A DNA stretch of 64,000 bases from Tenrec ecaudatus (GCF_050624435.1 NC_134546.1:11927001-11991000), one strand, 5' to 3'; positions 33,500 to 45,561 are shown, numbered from the stretch's first letter. Made by a program: numbers and translations. Notes: generated by a model not told the origin, from the letters alone.

Positions 33500-33675
33500 A
33501 TAAGCCAGTTGATGCTGAGGGGACTTTGACTCACGGTGGCCCCATGGAACAGGGTGGGACTGCCCGGATGTTTCCAAGGCGCTCATCTTTGTGGAGGAAG
33601 GTAGCCATACACCTTTTGCTCACAGCGCAGCTGGTGGCTTTAAACAGCCCACTTCCAGTTGTGCCCCAGCCTCCT
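33500..33675 (-). mobile_element. AfroSINE
   Basis: Antisense copy: agttgatgctgaggggactt, ccccatggaacagggtggga, gtggctttaaacagcccact. Diverged. Confidence 0.75.
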
Positions 33676-34639
33676 GTATAAGGGGCTTTGGAAATTCATG
33701 GGAACATTTCATGTATCCATGTTAATTCCATTCCCCCCTGTGATCATTTTGAACCCCCCTTGTACGTTATAATCATATGCCGTGATGCACCCTAATATCC
33801 TGTTATTATGTCTGCCCTGAAGCTCCATTGCTCAGATGCTGTTCCTTCCCCGCTCCCCTTTGCCCCCTCTCCCTGCCCCCACACTCTGTATCCACGTGTT
33901 TTTCCTCAGGAGCCACCATGTGCTTTCCTGGCTCTGTCACCTGGGCCTCAGATGGGCACAGCTATTTTAGAGCAACGGTTTGCTTGTTCTCTGGGATAGT
34001 TAGACTAGAAGGGAGGTAGGCTAGTCTTCTTCAGTGACCGAAGCTATAAGCTGCATGATTTGTGAATTCCGGGCAGCCATTTTTCCCATTCTGTAGGCCG
34101 TCACGGATGTCGTGTGTAGCAGCCTACATCTTGGGAAGAGCTCCCCATTTGATAAAAACAAAACAAACCAATTTATATTCCTCAGCTTCCTGTGCAGCAC
34201 GGGTGCAGAACTGTGACCTGGGTTTCCCTGCCAGATAATCCTGCGTGACACTCAGCCTTGGAAGTAATATTTTGGAGGGAGCAGTTTGGGCAAGTGGCCT
34301 CTGTGTTGTTGGGAGAGGATGTGTGGCTCTTGGGTTTGTGGTGACAGCTCCCTTATCGGGTTATTTTTTAGTGACGTTCTGAGAATTGTTTCTGGAAGCT
34401 CAGCGAAAAGCTAGTTATTTATCCTCTCACTGACGCCAGGAGCTACTCCAGAGCGGGTTTCAAAGCGCTTACGAAGTGCTGTAGCCACTGCACAGGCAGG
34501 GAAGGTCTGGGCCACCAGGTGGAAGTGGTTGTTGACAGCCAACACGGCACCTCAGGTGCACACAGCATCAGTTTGGGGAACATAATACTCTTTCATATAT
34601 CCATTTTGTCTTCAATCAAATAGATTTTGTTGCCTGTAA
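33676..34639. other. Unassigned sequence
   Basis: No repeat named. C-rich stretch 33840-33890. The reverse-strand frame at 34021-34251 has no family features. Confidence 0.35.
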
Positions 34640-34864
34640 CCCAAAACACTGACTTGCGGATAACTAATATTTATTTTATTTTTAAAATGTGGTTGATTTC
34701 CCTATTGTTGATAATAGGCTTATACATAGGAAACCATCCATCCATCCATCCATCAATCCATCCATCCATCCAAACAATGTCTACGTGTACAAGGCAGAGA
34801 CATTGATTACATTCTTCATGTGGTTCAGTCCTTCTCTTCCTCCTTTTCGGAGTTGTTTATCCCC
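34640..34864 (-). mobile_element. Old L1 3' UTR fragment with CCAT array
   Basis: caatgtctacgtgtacaagg, gacattgattacattcttca, ctcttcctccttttcggagt are antisense L1 3' UTR. A CCAT array of nine units with one CAAT variant lies at 34736-34771. A younger sense L1 starts at its right edge. Confidence 0.6.
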
Positions 34865-35262
34865 CTGCGATGGAAACACAGGGAATCTAGGACAGGTGAA
34901 CCCCTCAGGACCAATAATGAGAGTAGCAATACCAGGAGGATAAAGGGAAGGTGCGGGGAGGAAAGGGGAACAGACCACAGTGATCTATATATAATGCCTT
35001 CCCAGGTGGACGGACAACAGGAAAGTGGTGAAGGGAGACACCGGTCAGTGTAAGACATGAAAAAATAATAATAATTTATAAATTATCAAGGGTTCATGAG
35101 GGAGGGTGGGAGAGGGATGAGGAGCCAATACCAAGGGCTCAAGTAGAACAAAATTTTTGAAAATGATGGCGACATATGTACAAGTGTGCGTGACACAATG
35201 GATGTATGTATGGATTGTGATAAGAGTTGTATGAGCTCCCAATAAAATTATTAAAAAACAAA
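34865..35262 (+). mobile_element. Young L1 3' end, sense
   Basis: ctcaggaccaataatgagag, ggagacaccggtcagtgtaa, aatttataaattatcaaggg, ttgtgataagagttgtatga, then the AATAAA-bearing ccaataaaattattaaaaaa and an A-rich tail. 5' truncated, little diverged. Confidence 0.88.
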
Positions 35263-35294
35263 CAAACAAAAAACCCAAAAATGAGGAAGCTTAT

Positions 35295-35850
35295 GTATGT
35301 ATATATTGAAATAAATTTATATCAAGAAAATGGCTCACACCATTGTTGAAGAGGGCAAGTTCCAGGTCAAGGAAGTTCTAGGTCTATGGGTCCAATATTA
35401 GGCTGGAGACTGCTCCTGACTTGCGTAGCTGGGGAGGGGGAGGGGGGCACTCATGAACCCAAGACCAACAGGAAGGCAACAGGCTTGTGGCTGCAGAGCT
35501 AATGAATCCAAGGCTGGCCAGTCAAGCTTGTGACTGTCGAAGTGAATGAATCCCAGGTAGGTAGGCTACTGATGACTCTCAGAACTGGCAGGCAACATGG
35601 TAGGCTGCTGATAGAAGTCCCCCAAACTGTAGGTCAGATGACGAGCAAGATACAGGATTTAGACTCAGCCAAAAAAAAAAAAACATCAAGGAAGCTTTCC
35701 AACAGTATCCACTTTTATTGGAATTTTCCCCTTTCAATCAATTGGATCAGGACTGTGATGTGTGTAAGGGTGTTACATCCCACTCGGATATTCTCCAATT
35801 AATTGGCTGTTCACAGCAGATCCCGTTATGGAAGTGATGACTTTGTGAGC
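35295..35850 (-). mobile_element. Probable LTR of a second ERV family
   Basis: ttatatcaagaaaatggctc, gtctatgggtccaatattag, ctgctcctgacttgcgtagc and ggattgtgatgtgtg-like sequence resemble an afrotherian ERV LTR, different from the 0.5-kb family. Ends not resolved; an A run sits at 35671-35683. Confidence 0.45.
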
Positions 35851-36711
35851 CTTTGTTCTTATTGTTCTTTAGTGTCTGTAATTTTAACTAATTCTTCTTT
35901 CTGTCTGATTAAGTCTCTTGGTAAATACTTTTATTTTGCTTCCCATGTCAGTGATTGCTCCTTGCATTTACTATCTCTTTCCCCCCCTGGCATTCTTTTC
36001 CCAATTATTGGTAATAAGTTTAAGCTCTTCATCTTTTTTTCCCTAGCTCTTTAATTATGTTTAAAGTACTAGATTTTTTCTTCATTACTTGGTGGAGATG
36101 TCCTTACGCTCCCTTTGTTATGTTCATTAGGATGGACTTTTTCTTTCTTTTCTCTTCGCCTGTTTTATAATGTGACGGTGGGGCACTGGACTCGTCAAAG
36201 GTACGGACTTTCCTGCCGTTGCCTGCGCTGCTCTGACCTTTGTTTTCTTCCTGTGGTAGCCCATTCTTTCTCCCAGCTTTCACTGAGATGTGGACAATTT
36301 AGATATCATTTTTTAACTGTCAGCCTCTTCGCAGTTGTTACCCATTCTCAGCTGAACAGATGAGAGAGCTTGGCAAGCTCCTTGGGAGATGCCTCTTGGT
36401 AGCAACAAGGAGCCAACATGTAGTGATGAATTTCTTCAACCCAAAGAGGAATGACAGAGGGACACTGATTCCACACGACCATGAAAATGGGAGCCATTCC
36501 TGTTCCATGAATCATTTTTGCACTTGGTTGTCCCTTTTCTTTTGAGGAGACCTGCCCTACATCACTTCTGTTCCTTTCTTCCCATCTGCGCCACTGTCAA
36601 CTGGAGACCGAAGAACAGGAAATCGGTATAAGGGGACAGAGAGGAGATTTTTGTTGGGCTGTTGATGGAGATGTTCATGACATGTGTCTCAGAAGAAGGA
36701 AAGTAAGCAAA
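35851..36711. other. Unassigned T-rich sequence
   Basis: Pyrimidine-rich left half may be an old L1 interior but no clear match was made. Right half looks single copy. Confidence 0.3.
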
Positions 36712-36913
36712 GAACCAGAGCCACTGCTGTCAAATGGATTCTGACTCATCGTGGCTCTATAGGGCAGAGGAGACGGCGCCCCACCCCCTGAGATTTTCTG
36801 GGGCTGTACCTCTTTACAGGAGCAGCCAGCCTCATTTTTCTCCCTCAGAGCAGTTAGTAGATTTGAACCATTGACCTTATGGTTAGCAGTCCACAGTGCC
36901 ACCAGGGCTCCTT
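36712..36913 (-). mobile_element. AfroSINE
   Basis: Antisense copy: gccactgctgtcaaatggat to cacagtgccaccagggctcc, with a GC-rich variation near 36770-36800. Confidence 0.85.
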
Positions 36914-37699
36914 CTCCGAAGAACAAAGCTATGTCATTTACTCTCCTTGAGATCCTACCAACGGAACGAAACAAAACTTGTCACGCATAGAAGACTCTAC
37001 CTCTCTTTTTCTAGAGAGGCAGGAAGTTAATAAATTAAATAAAAACGAAGTGGTTGCAACACAGTAAGTCCTGCGTGAGGAATGATTGACTTAATAAAGG
37101 GACACGCATTAGGTAGGCTCACTGAAGTGGTGCAGAAGGCAGGGAAGACTTGCGTGTACGTAACTTGTCTAGGAGGCAGTCCCAGAACACAGCTGCAATG
37201 GAGTGAGGGGGTGAGATGGGAAGAGAAGGCCAGAGACTAAAGATGCTTATCAAATGAATGTCCAGCATGGCAAACAGGAGCTTAATCTCCTGGGAGAAAG
37301 TTTGGAGCCAGTGTGGGAAATAGCCGCACCTCCACTTACAGAAGCTACCCATGAGGTGAAGGAGCTGGGGTAGTTACCCACTAACTCCTGTCCGTCTGTG
37401 GCTGGGGGCTGCTGGGTATGGTGAGTGGGCTACAGCAGACAGGGAACACCCTTGTGCAAGGAGACAAAAAGAGGTTGGAGGTTGAAGTTAGGCAGCTGAA
37501 GTGTTCAGGGAGAGGGCAGGTGGTGTGGCCCCATGGACGGCATCTGCTAACTGTACTACGAGCACCTTTCTCTGTCAGTGTCCCTTACACGGGTGCTTTC
37601 TCCGCCACAAGTATCACATTGCCACGGCATGCTTGTAGGAAGGCAGGTTCCAATGGATTTGGGGTTGAAGATTAAGGAGAGAATTTTAAAAGTAAATTC
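36914..37699. other. Unassigned sequence
   Basis: Single-copy-looking. No exon supported. Confidence 0.35.
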
Positions 37700-37857
37700 T
37701 GTGTACCCTGCTAGCTCAAACGCCACCTCTTCTGTGTGATGGCAAGCTTTCAGAAGACAGGGAGGCCCTTCATTGATCTCTGCCTTATCCCCTGGCTCTA
37801 GCATAGTACCTGGAACCCAGCAGAAACTCAGCACATTGTTACTAAATGAATGTTGCA
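37700..37857 (+). mobile_element. L2 3' end
   Basis: ctcaaacgccacctcttctg, ggctctagcatagtacctgg and ttgttactaaatgaatg follow the L2 terminus closely. Confidence 0.7.
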
Positions 37858-37990
37858 TAATTAGAGACAATGTTGGCTATTTGCTAGATGTGTACAGTTT
37901 GGGAAAATATGAATGGGTGCAACTTAAAAAAACACCCCCCCCAAGCCCCTCAAAAACAACAAAACAAAAACTCCTCTCTTTACTGCTCCA

Positions 37991-38765
37991 GGTAGGAACC
38001 CTGGTCATATAGTAGTTACTTATTGTTGGGGTGTGATCATGTGATCAGCATGGTCAGCAGTTCAGAGTCACCAGCATCTCCTTGGGAGAAAGACTGGGCT
38101 TTCTACTCCTGTAAACAGTTACAGTCTCAGTATGGTAATTACATAATCTGGTGTCACTTTGAGGATTAAGAGTGTAGGGGTGGAGTCTAGGCTGTCGATC
38201 AGGATAAAGCCAATGAGGCCTCTGTGTGGCCATGGCCTTCCCCTAAGGATTCCAGGAATTCCTGTCTTCCTCCTTGGAGCTGGGAGACACTTCTCTCCCC
38301 CCTGGCCCCCCCAGCTCACCCCCTTGGAGACGCTCTACTGACAAGACACATGGTGCTATGCCCTGGGAGCTGGAGAAGCCACATGCACCTACCCTGATGC
38401 AGCCCAGGGAACTGGAGAAGCCACATGGAGACCCCTGACAGCACTGAGATGCTCTACCACCACCGACTTTGCACCCACTGGCCTGTGATCTTCCTGCATT
38501 CAGCTTCATTGCATGTGTTCTGTGAGTCTGAACACGACTTCATAGATTGATGTCGGACATATGGGCTGATATTGGACTTATGGACTTGATCTGGACTGGC
38601 CTGGGATGTTTCCTCAGTACTCAACTGCTCTTGTATATAAACCTCTTATATACAGCTGAATCTCTGTGGATTTCTCCAGTCACCCAGACTAACACACTTG
38701 GAAACTCGCAACGGGGTCCCAATGAGTCAGCGTGGGCTCTATGGCAGTGAGATCGGTGTCAGTTT
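37991..38765 (+). mobile_element. AfroSINE split by a solo LTR
   Basis: 5' part (ggtaggaaccctggtcatat to gttacagtctcag) and 3' part (ttggaaactcgcaacggggt to gtgggctctatggcagtgag) are one sense AfroSINE opened by the LTR at 38131-38696. Confidence 0.87.
38131..38696 (+). mobile_element. Solo ERV LTR inside an AfroSINE
   Basis: tatggtaattacataatctg (TG start mutated to TA) to cacccagactaacaca. Flanks ctcag and cttgg agree at 3 of 5 bases. TATA-like tatataaacc at about 38634. Confidence 0.87.
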
Positions 38766-40009
38766 TACTACTCCAAACTCTCATTGCTACTGTATGAAAA
38801 TAGAGTGGACGTGCTTCTACATTTCTTAAGGGGTATGTTGAGAGGACTCATAAATCCTGTAAAACATCAGAGATCTCCTTCCTGCCCCTTTAACTTAAAA
38901 AAAAAAATCTAAGGACGATTTTTCAACTGCTTGTTTTCTTTTCCCCTCCGAACACTCTGAGGTTTCTGTTACACGAGGGCCAAGAATCCTTGGCTTCAAT
39001 GGAGTCTTTCCTTGTGGGTAGAAGTTCCCCCCACAGTCCTCTAAAGCCTTCCAACTCTACAGCCTCCCCAAACACGGGCAGAGCAATCCAGAAATGACCT
39101 TGTGGTTGACCAGCGCCTGGCACATGTGCTTCCTCACGGAGGGATCTTTTTGCAAAGAAAGGCGGCAGTCTGCATGGTACGGGACACACCTATTTTGAGA
39201 AGCTACTGTGGGAGAGAGGATGACCTTTGCATTCACACGGAGGGCCTCAGAGGTGGGGTGTTTTTAAAATGGGAAACCTCATCTCTTTCCTTTCTTTCCT
39301 AAAGAAAAAGTAAACTCCCCGCCTAGAGCTCTTTTCCTCTGCTCCTTAGTTACCCATTTGCACTGGGTGATTTTGCAGTGGGGATGGCCCAATAAGTCTT
39401 TGTTGTTGTTGGAAGGCTGTCTCAGGCTAATGAAATCCAATTGGACCCAGAGGCTAAAGTTTTGGGAATTCAATTTCCTTAAACTGAACAGACATTTTGC
39501 TACTTCTGTGTCATGTACTTTGAACTGTGACATGTTCGAGTATGAAGTTATGGAAACAATTGAGCAAATTCTTAAGTGAGGTGCTGTGGGCAAGGAAAAT
39601 GATTTGGAATTGATCTTAAAGCTGCCAACAATACAAGCCCCCTTCCCCTGCCAAAAGACAGTCTGTCCATTAAACTTCTCTCTGGATGACACCAAGAATC
39701 ACCTCTTGTCCATTGGGAACAATGGTTGGGGTAATGATGTTGTCAATGGGGTTAGGGAAAGGGTATGCAGTAAAGGAAATTAAAAAGTGTTTAATGTGAT
39801 AGACCCAAAGCTGTCCAATAAAAGATTACAACACTTATACCCACCAACCCTCTGGGTATGTCTGTCACTCTACACACTTATATCTCATTTTCATTTAGTT
39901 TATTTTTCAAGAGCGCAGAGATTTCCCTTTCAGTTAAATATAGAGTGGGGGGGGCATACTCATCAATTCTGTTGCTTGATTATAGGCCATCAGGAAACAG
40001 GTCTTGATT
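38766..40009. other. Unassigned sequence
   Basis: Includes A run 38898-38907. No repeat family or exon supported; frames on both strands at 38.9-39.7 kb lack family features. Confidence 0.35.
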
Positions 40010-40524
40010 TGTGGTGGTCACCTGATCTGGTGCCAGTTTAAGGATTAAGAGTGTAGGGGTGGAGTCTAGGCTGTCAATCTGGAGATAGCCAATGAGACTT
40101 CTGTGTGGGCATGGCCTTCTCCTGAGAATTCTGGGAAATCTGGTACTTCCTCCTTGAAGGTGGAAAACACCTGGCTCTGCTACTCTCTGGGAGACATGGC
40201 AGCTGACAAGATCTCTGAAGCCGGAGAAGCCATGTGGAAACCCCTGCCAGTGCTGAGATGCTTACAACGCCACTGGATCCAAAGACTTTCTACCCACTGG
40301 CCTGTGATCATCCTGCTTTCGGCACCATTGAATGTGTTTCATGAGTCTGAAGAGGACTTTATGGATTACTGTCGGACATATGGACTAATGTCGGATTTAT
40401 AGACTTGATCCAGACTGGACTGGAATGTATCCTCAATGTTTAATTGCTCTTGTATATAAATCTCTCCCTTATATACATATGCGTGTTTATGAATTTGTTT
40501 CTCTAGTCTATCCAGACTAACACA
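40010..40524 (+). mobile_element. Solo ERV LTR
   Basis: tgtggtggtcacctgatctg to tatccagactaacaca, 515 bp, with ttgtatataaatctc near 40450. The flanking 5-mers do not match, so its target duplication is lost or the ends are misplaced. Confidence 0.85.
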
Positions 40525-41584
40525 TGGTCCCAGACAAAGGACTATAGAAATAACCCTCATTCAGGAATGAATACCAACCATCTAAAGGTCTAAAAATCCC
40601 AATGCTATGTGCTCTCCAGCTGTTTAAAGAAATATAAGTTCTGTAAACTTCAACGCAAAATCAAGAGGAAAAACAAGCACAACACAGAAAGGCCTGAGTA
40701 CATCTTCCCCTCTCCATCCGTTCAGGGACCAATGGAACCCTCACCTGTGTTCCCAGCTCTGTGTATCATTCTTGCTCCACATGAAACAGATTGCCATTCA
40801 TCAACCATCTTGTCCCCTACTCCCAAGATTTATTGATGACTACTTGTAGTCCTGAACTTCAGAGTGCTACTGTGCATATTTTGCATTTTGACTTGTTAAT
40901 GTGTGCTAATCCACTTGACATTTCTTCCCCCAGCATATTTCTTACCCAATTACGTGAACCAGGAAGTAATCGAGTTCGCTAAAGTGAAAGGTAACTGCTG
41001 ATTATAACAGGAAAGTAAGGGAATAGAGAAAGGTGACATGGTAGTAGTTTCACAGGGACACGATCTCCTCTCCCAATTTTACATACACGAAATAGGATGT
41101 TCAGCTGAGCATTTGGCTGCCCAGCTAAAAACAATGCACGACCAATTTGTCTTTCAGCGAGGCTGAGGACTACATTCTGGCCAATGGGGTGAACAGAAGT
41201 GATGCTTACAACTTCCAGGTCATGCCTTTTGTATTAGGGTTGTGTGTGTGTGTGTTTCCATTGATAGACAGTCTGGAGTCAGAAATCAGTAGACCAGGTG
41301 GCAGCTTGGAAACGTTGATGGGAGATCTATGTTATAGTCTTGATGAAGAATTCTTTCCCCATCTAGAAACCTCAGATTTTGTTCTTTAGGCTCTCCACTG
41401 ACTGGACGAGCTCTTCTCACAGTATGGCAAATAATTGTCTTACTTAAAGTCCATTGGTTATAAATGTTTATCATATCCACAAAATAACTTCAGAGTAACC
41501 TGTAGACTGGCATTTGGCCGACTAAGTGAGTACTGTACTCTAGCCAAATTGACAAAAATTAACCATCAAACCCTTAAAAAGCTG
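40525..41584. other. Unassigned, ending in an old repeat
   Basis: 41390-41580 (atggcaaataattgtcttac, aaattgacaaaaattaacca) is an old mammalian LTR-like repeat I cannot name. The part around 41158-41220 mimics an exon (see rejected items). The rest is unassigned. Confidence 0.4.
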
Positions 41585-41957
41585 AGGATTGGTGGTTTAA
41601 TAGTAGAATCACTCTTTCCCTGCAAGAACCTGGGTTGGATTCTTGGATATTTATACCTCATGTGTAGCCATCACTTGTCAGTCAGCAGAGGTTTGCATGT
41701 TGCTGTAGCGTTGACCAGGTTTCAGCTGAGCTTCCAGACTAAGATGAACGAGGAAGAAAGGTGTGGTGACCTCCATCTGAAAATCAGCCATGGACAATTT
41801 TGTGGATTACAATGGTCTGATCTACAAGTGATAGTAGAGGCAGTGCTAGGTCAGGAAATGTTTCATTCCTTTGTGACGGTGAGCCTGATAGATTGGCTTG
41901 CTAAGCACAGTCATGAGCTGACACAGTTGTCAGCTAACAACATCAAGAACAACAATA
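41585..41957 (+). mobile_element. tRNA-Gly-headed SINE with RTE-like tail
   Basis: The head gattggtggtttaatagtag mirrors tRNA-Gly-GCC, with A box near 41591-41609 and a B-box-like ggttggattc at 41633-41642. The body (gtcagtcagcagaggtttgc, ggtttcagctgagcttccag, gattacaatggtctgatcta) and the end gtcagctaacaac, like the RTE terminus, fit an RTE-mobilised SINE. A 33-bp segment near 41877-41911 is extra. Confidence 0.72.
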
Positions 41958-42739
41958 ATCTTTAAGGAAGAGGTTTATGCTGGACTTCCTCCATCCACTA
42001 TTCTGCACTTAGCAACATCATCTCGAGGTACCTTCACCCATGCAGATAAAGGTTCTGCCTATGGATGGCAGAACAACAAGATAGAAAGAACCTGGGTACC
42101 AAACTTGTGGTGTCACTCTGTCAGCCCTAGATTGTTTATCCTTAGATTGCTATGTGAAAAGGAAATTACCTTCTACATGGTTTAAACTATGGTTCTTTAG
42201 GGTCTCGTTTGTAGCAGCCAAAGCTACATCTTAAGAAGAATCTCATTAAAGAATCCTTCTTGTCAAGGTAATAAAATACAGAATCTTTGCTTGGACCATG
42301 CAGGCAAACCAGGTTGAAAGTGTGTTTCCCCTCCCTGAAATTAGTTTGGATTTATATTGTGTTAGAATAGTCATATTTGTACTTGAGGGACGAAATTGAA
42401 GTCCAACATCTGCCTTTGCCTTTAGGGAATTAATCCATCTCTGCGGGAGCCACAGATACTGGATAAGAGAAGGATAGACAAGGTTCCAAAAAGATGGTGG
42501 CAGGAAGGCGCCCGGGCCAATAAGGCTGGACTATCTCTCGTGCATATGAACTCATGCATCTGAACCATCCAACCAAGATAGATTGCTCTTGAAGGAGAGA
42601 AATGAGGCCCATCCTTTGTTTAGGTGCAAACATCACCAGGAAGGTCAAGTATTTATAGTGTAAGCAGCACCAGGAGGAGAGGAAGGAAAAGGACTTAATG
42701 TCTTGGCCAGACCGATTTCTGTGAGCCAGACATTACAGG
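41958..42739. other. Unassigned, with an old LTR-like end
   Basis: About 42090-42235 (gtgtcactctgtcagcccta, ctatgtgaaaaggaaatt, gtagcagccaaagc) follows the 3' end of an old LTR-type repeat. The rest is not recognised. Confidence 0.4.
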
Positions 42740-43483
42740 CTCTTCATATTTAACCCATTTGCTTTAAGCTTTATTGGTTTTGCCGTTGTTGAGCCAATAC
42801 ACAGCAACACACACACACACACACACACACCACATCCACAGGTTCTCCGTGTACTCCTGACACGATCACCTTCTTCAAGTTAGGCAACGGTTCTTACCCT
42901 GCTTTTGGGAGCGGTTCCTCCAGCATGGATATCCACTCACTGCTTCCCAAGTTTCCTCCCTAGTCTTTGAGTCGCTGCTGTCCTTTGACCCCATCGAGAG
43001 AGTTCCTAAAAGAGCACTGTGCTTAAGGTAGACATTGTTGATCAGTTCAGCAAAACGATTAATTTTTATGAGGCCCCATTTAGTTTGACTTTTCTTGTTT
43101 TTGCTTTTGTGATAAAACTAGATAATTAGTTGTTGAAAGCCAGGCCTGACAGCATTGGCCCTGCTTTTGTTCTAAGAACTTTATGACTTTAGCTTACATT
43201 TTTAAGTACTTTATATCTACTTTTTTTGAACTCCTTTTTGCATGGGATGGGCCTGGACTCTATTTCATGTTTTCTGCATGTGAAAGTCCAATTTTCCCAC
43301 AACCATTTATTGTAGAGACTCTTCTTTTCCATCCAATGGACTTAGTACCCTTGTCAAAAATCAGTTAATCATAAATGTGTGGATTTAATTCTGGATTCTC
43401 AATTACTTTCCATTGGTCTTTGTGTCTATATTATAACAACAGCAGTTTTGATTCCTGTAGCTGTATATAAAAAATAAATGAAA
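42740..43483 (-). mobile_element. Old L1, antisense, segment 1 of 3
   Basis: 3' UTR (gccgttgttgagccaataca) through the ORF2 end (atgtgaaagtccaattttcc, cccttgtcaaaaatcagtta, ttgattcctgtagctgtata). Continues after the SINE/SPIN/LTR stack at 44665. Many stops. Confidence 0.82.
42806..42831 (+). repeat. (CA)n microsatellite
   Basis: About 13 CA units inside the old L1 3' UTR. Confidence 0.95.
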
Positions 43484-44173
43484 AAAAACCCAAATCAAAT
43501 TCACTGCCATCAAGTTGATTCCTTCTCAGAGCAGTCTTACAGAGCTGCCCTTGTCTGTGAGTTTCCAAGTATGTAACTCTTTACAGCAGTGGTCCTCAAC
43601 CTTCCTAATGCTGTGACCCTTTAATGCAGTTCCTCATGTTGTAGTGAACCCCCAACCATAAAATTATTTTCATTGCTACTTCATAACTATAATTTTGCTA
43701 CTGTTATGAATCTTCATGTAAACATCTGATAGGCAGGCTATGTTTTCATTGTTACAAATTGAACATAATTAAAGCATAGTAATTAATAACAAAAACAATA
43801 TGTAATTATATATTGTGAAATATTTATTTCTAACGACAAATAAATGAAATTTTGTCTTGATGCATGCTATAGCATGGGTAACAGTCTTCATGCCGGGTAC
43901 TTTTATGTGGGTATATCTTCATGTGGGCAGAACTGCCTAGAGATGGATAGAGGAGCGGTTTCTGGGTTCCTAAGACCATCAGAAATCTTCATTTTCCAAT
44001 GGTCTTAGGTGATACCTGTGGAAGGATTTTTAGACCTCCAAAGGGGTTGCGATCCACAGGTTGAGAACCGTTGCTTTACAGGAAGAAAGCCTGATCTTTC
44101 TCCCAAGGAGTGGCTAGTTGTTTTAAACTGCTGACCTTGTGATAATTAACTCAGCTAGTAACCCCTATACCCC
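43484..44173 (-). mobile_element. AfroSINE split by SPIN
   Basis: Antisense AfroSINE: caaattcactgccatcaagt to gtaactctttacag, then after SPIN gaagaaagcctgatctttct to cagctagtaacccctat. Its 5' end runs into a solo LTR. Confidence 0.88.
43587..44073 (-). mobile_element. SPIN-type hAT transposon, perfect 8-bp duplication
   Basis: Antisense copy, 487 bp, colinear with the one at 3926-4910. Ends cagtggtcctcaacc and ggttgagaaccgttg; flanking ctttacag at 43579-43586 and 44074-44081 is identical on both sides, the 8-bp duplication expected of hAT elements. The interior shares long blocks such as gaaatatttatttctaacga. Non-autonomous, no transposase. Confidence 0.93.
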
Positions 44174-44660
44174 TGTTACTCAGGGCTGACTAAAGAAACA
44201 AATTCATAGACACTCATGTGTGCAAGACAGAACTTTATATCAAAGAGTAATTGTACAGTAAGAGAACATCCCAGCCCAGTCCAGATCAAGTCCATAAGTC
44301 CAATATTAGCCCATATGTCTGATATCACCCTATAAATTCCTCTTCGGACTCATGAAACACGTTCAATGACGGTGAATGCAGGAAGATCACAGGCCAGTGG
44401 GTGGAAAGTCATGTGGATCCAGTGGTGGTAGAAGCATTTCAGTGCTGGCGTGGGTCTCCATGTGGGTTCTTCAGCAACAGGTTCTGGCTGCATCAGCTCC
44501 ATGTGGCTTGTCATCAAGAATGTTTCTCAGGGAGTGAATGTCTCTCCAGTGAGCTATTCATCTCCTTCTCACCTTCAAATGAGGTCATCAAGCTGTGACA
44601 TGATTGACAGGCTTGACTCCACCCCTTCACAAGTTGAGACCAGATTATGTAACCACCACA
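44174..44660 (-). mobile_element. Solo ERV LTR
   Basis: tgttactcagggctgactaa to gtaaccaccaca. Flanks acccc and accac agree at 4 of 5 bases. It landed at the 5' end of the AfroSINE, inside the old L1. Confidence 0.82.
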
Positions 44661-44664
44661 ACCA

Positions 44665-45415
44665 CCAAGGTCTTGGTATAGTATGTTTTAAAATCAGTTA
44701 ATATGAGTCCTCTAACTTTGTTCTTCTCTTCCACGATTTTGTAGCTACTCAAGACCTTTATGCTTTCCATAAAAGTTGACGTTTGGTCTTCTTGTTTCTG
44801 TAAAGAAGCCTATTGAAATTTGTTAGGATTCTGTTGAATCTAGATTGCTTTGAGTAGAATTTGGTTAGGACTGAAGTTAACAGTAGTCTTTCAATCCATG
44901 GTACATCTTTCCATTTATTCAAGCCTTTTAATCTCTCGTTTAGCAGGGTTTATTGTTCTCATCATACAAGTGCTCCACATTCATAGATTGATTTCTTTTT
45001 TCTCCTCCTTAATGCCATCAAATCGATTCTGACTCATAGGACTTTTTATTACTTTAGAAGCTATTGTAAATGGAATTGTTTAACTAGTTTCTTTGAGATT
45101 TATCATTCCTAGTGTATTGGTATCAAGCTGATTTTTGTTTATTGATGTTGTAATCTGCATTTTGGCTGAATTCCTCTATAAGCTCCATAATTTTTCTTGT
45201 CGACTTTTTGGATATTGTATATAAAGGATCATATTCATGAATAGAGATAATTTTACTTCTTTTCCAATCTGGATACCTTTGAATCCCCTTTCTTGTTTTT
45301 TAATCCTGGATGGTGTTTCTGATAAAATATTGAATAGAAGTGGTGAGGGCAGGCGCCCTCGTCTTCTTCCTGATGACAAAGGGAAAGCTCTCAGTCTCTA
45401 AGTGAAAAAATATTA
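44665..45415 (-). mobile_element. Old L1, antisense, segment 2 of 3
   Basis: ORF2-derived antisense sequence: atatgagtcctctaactttg, ttgttcttctcttccacg, ttagcagggtttattgttct, gataaaatattgaatagaag. A short SINE scrap (ccatcaaatcgattctgact) sits at about 45014. Confidence 0.82.
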
Positions 45416-45561
45416 TTACTAAAATGGCTCCAATGTACACATGCATGAGTTGATTCCAAACAAACTGTGTTGCAACCTGATGCTTCAGTCAAGGTATGGC
45501 CTTTAGACAAGTTCTCTCAGTAATACATGGTCTTCATCTCCTTAGGGTGTCCTAAAATAAA

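Noticed and set aside
41147..41389. Exon-like block starting after tttgtctttcag, with an apparent donor at cttccaggtcatg
   Set aside because: The donor lacks a good consensus, the frame matches no family I know, and adjacent sequence at 41390-41580 belongs to an old interspersed repeat, which probably includes this block.
41585..41660. tRNA-Gly gene
   Set aside because: The stem pairs are degraded and the head is fused to a SINE body, so it is a retroposon and not a functional tRNA gene.
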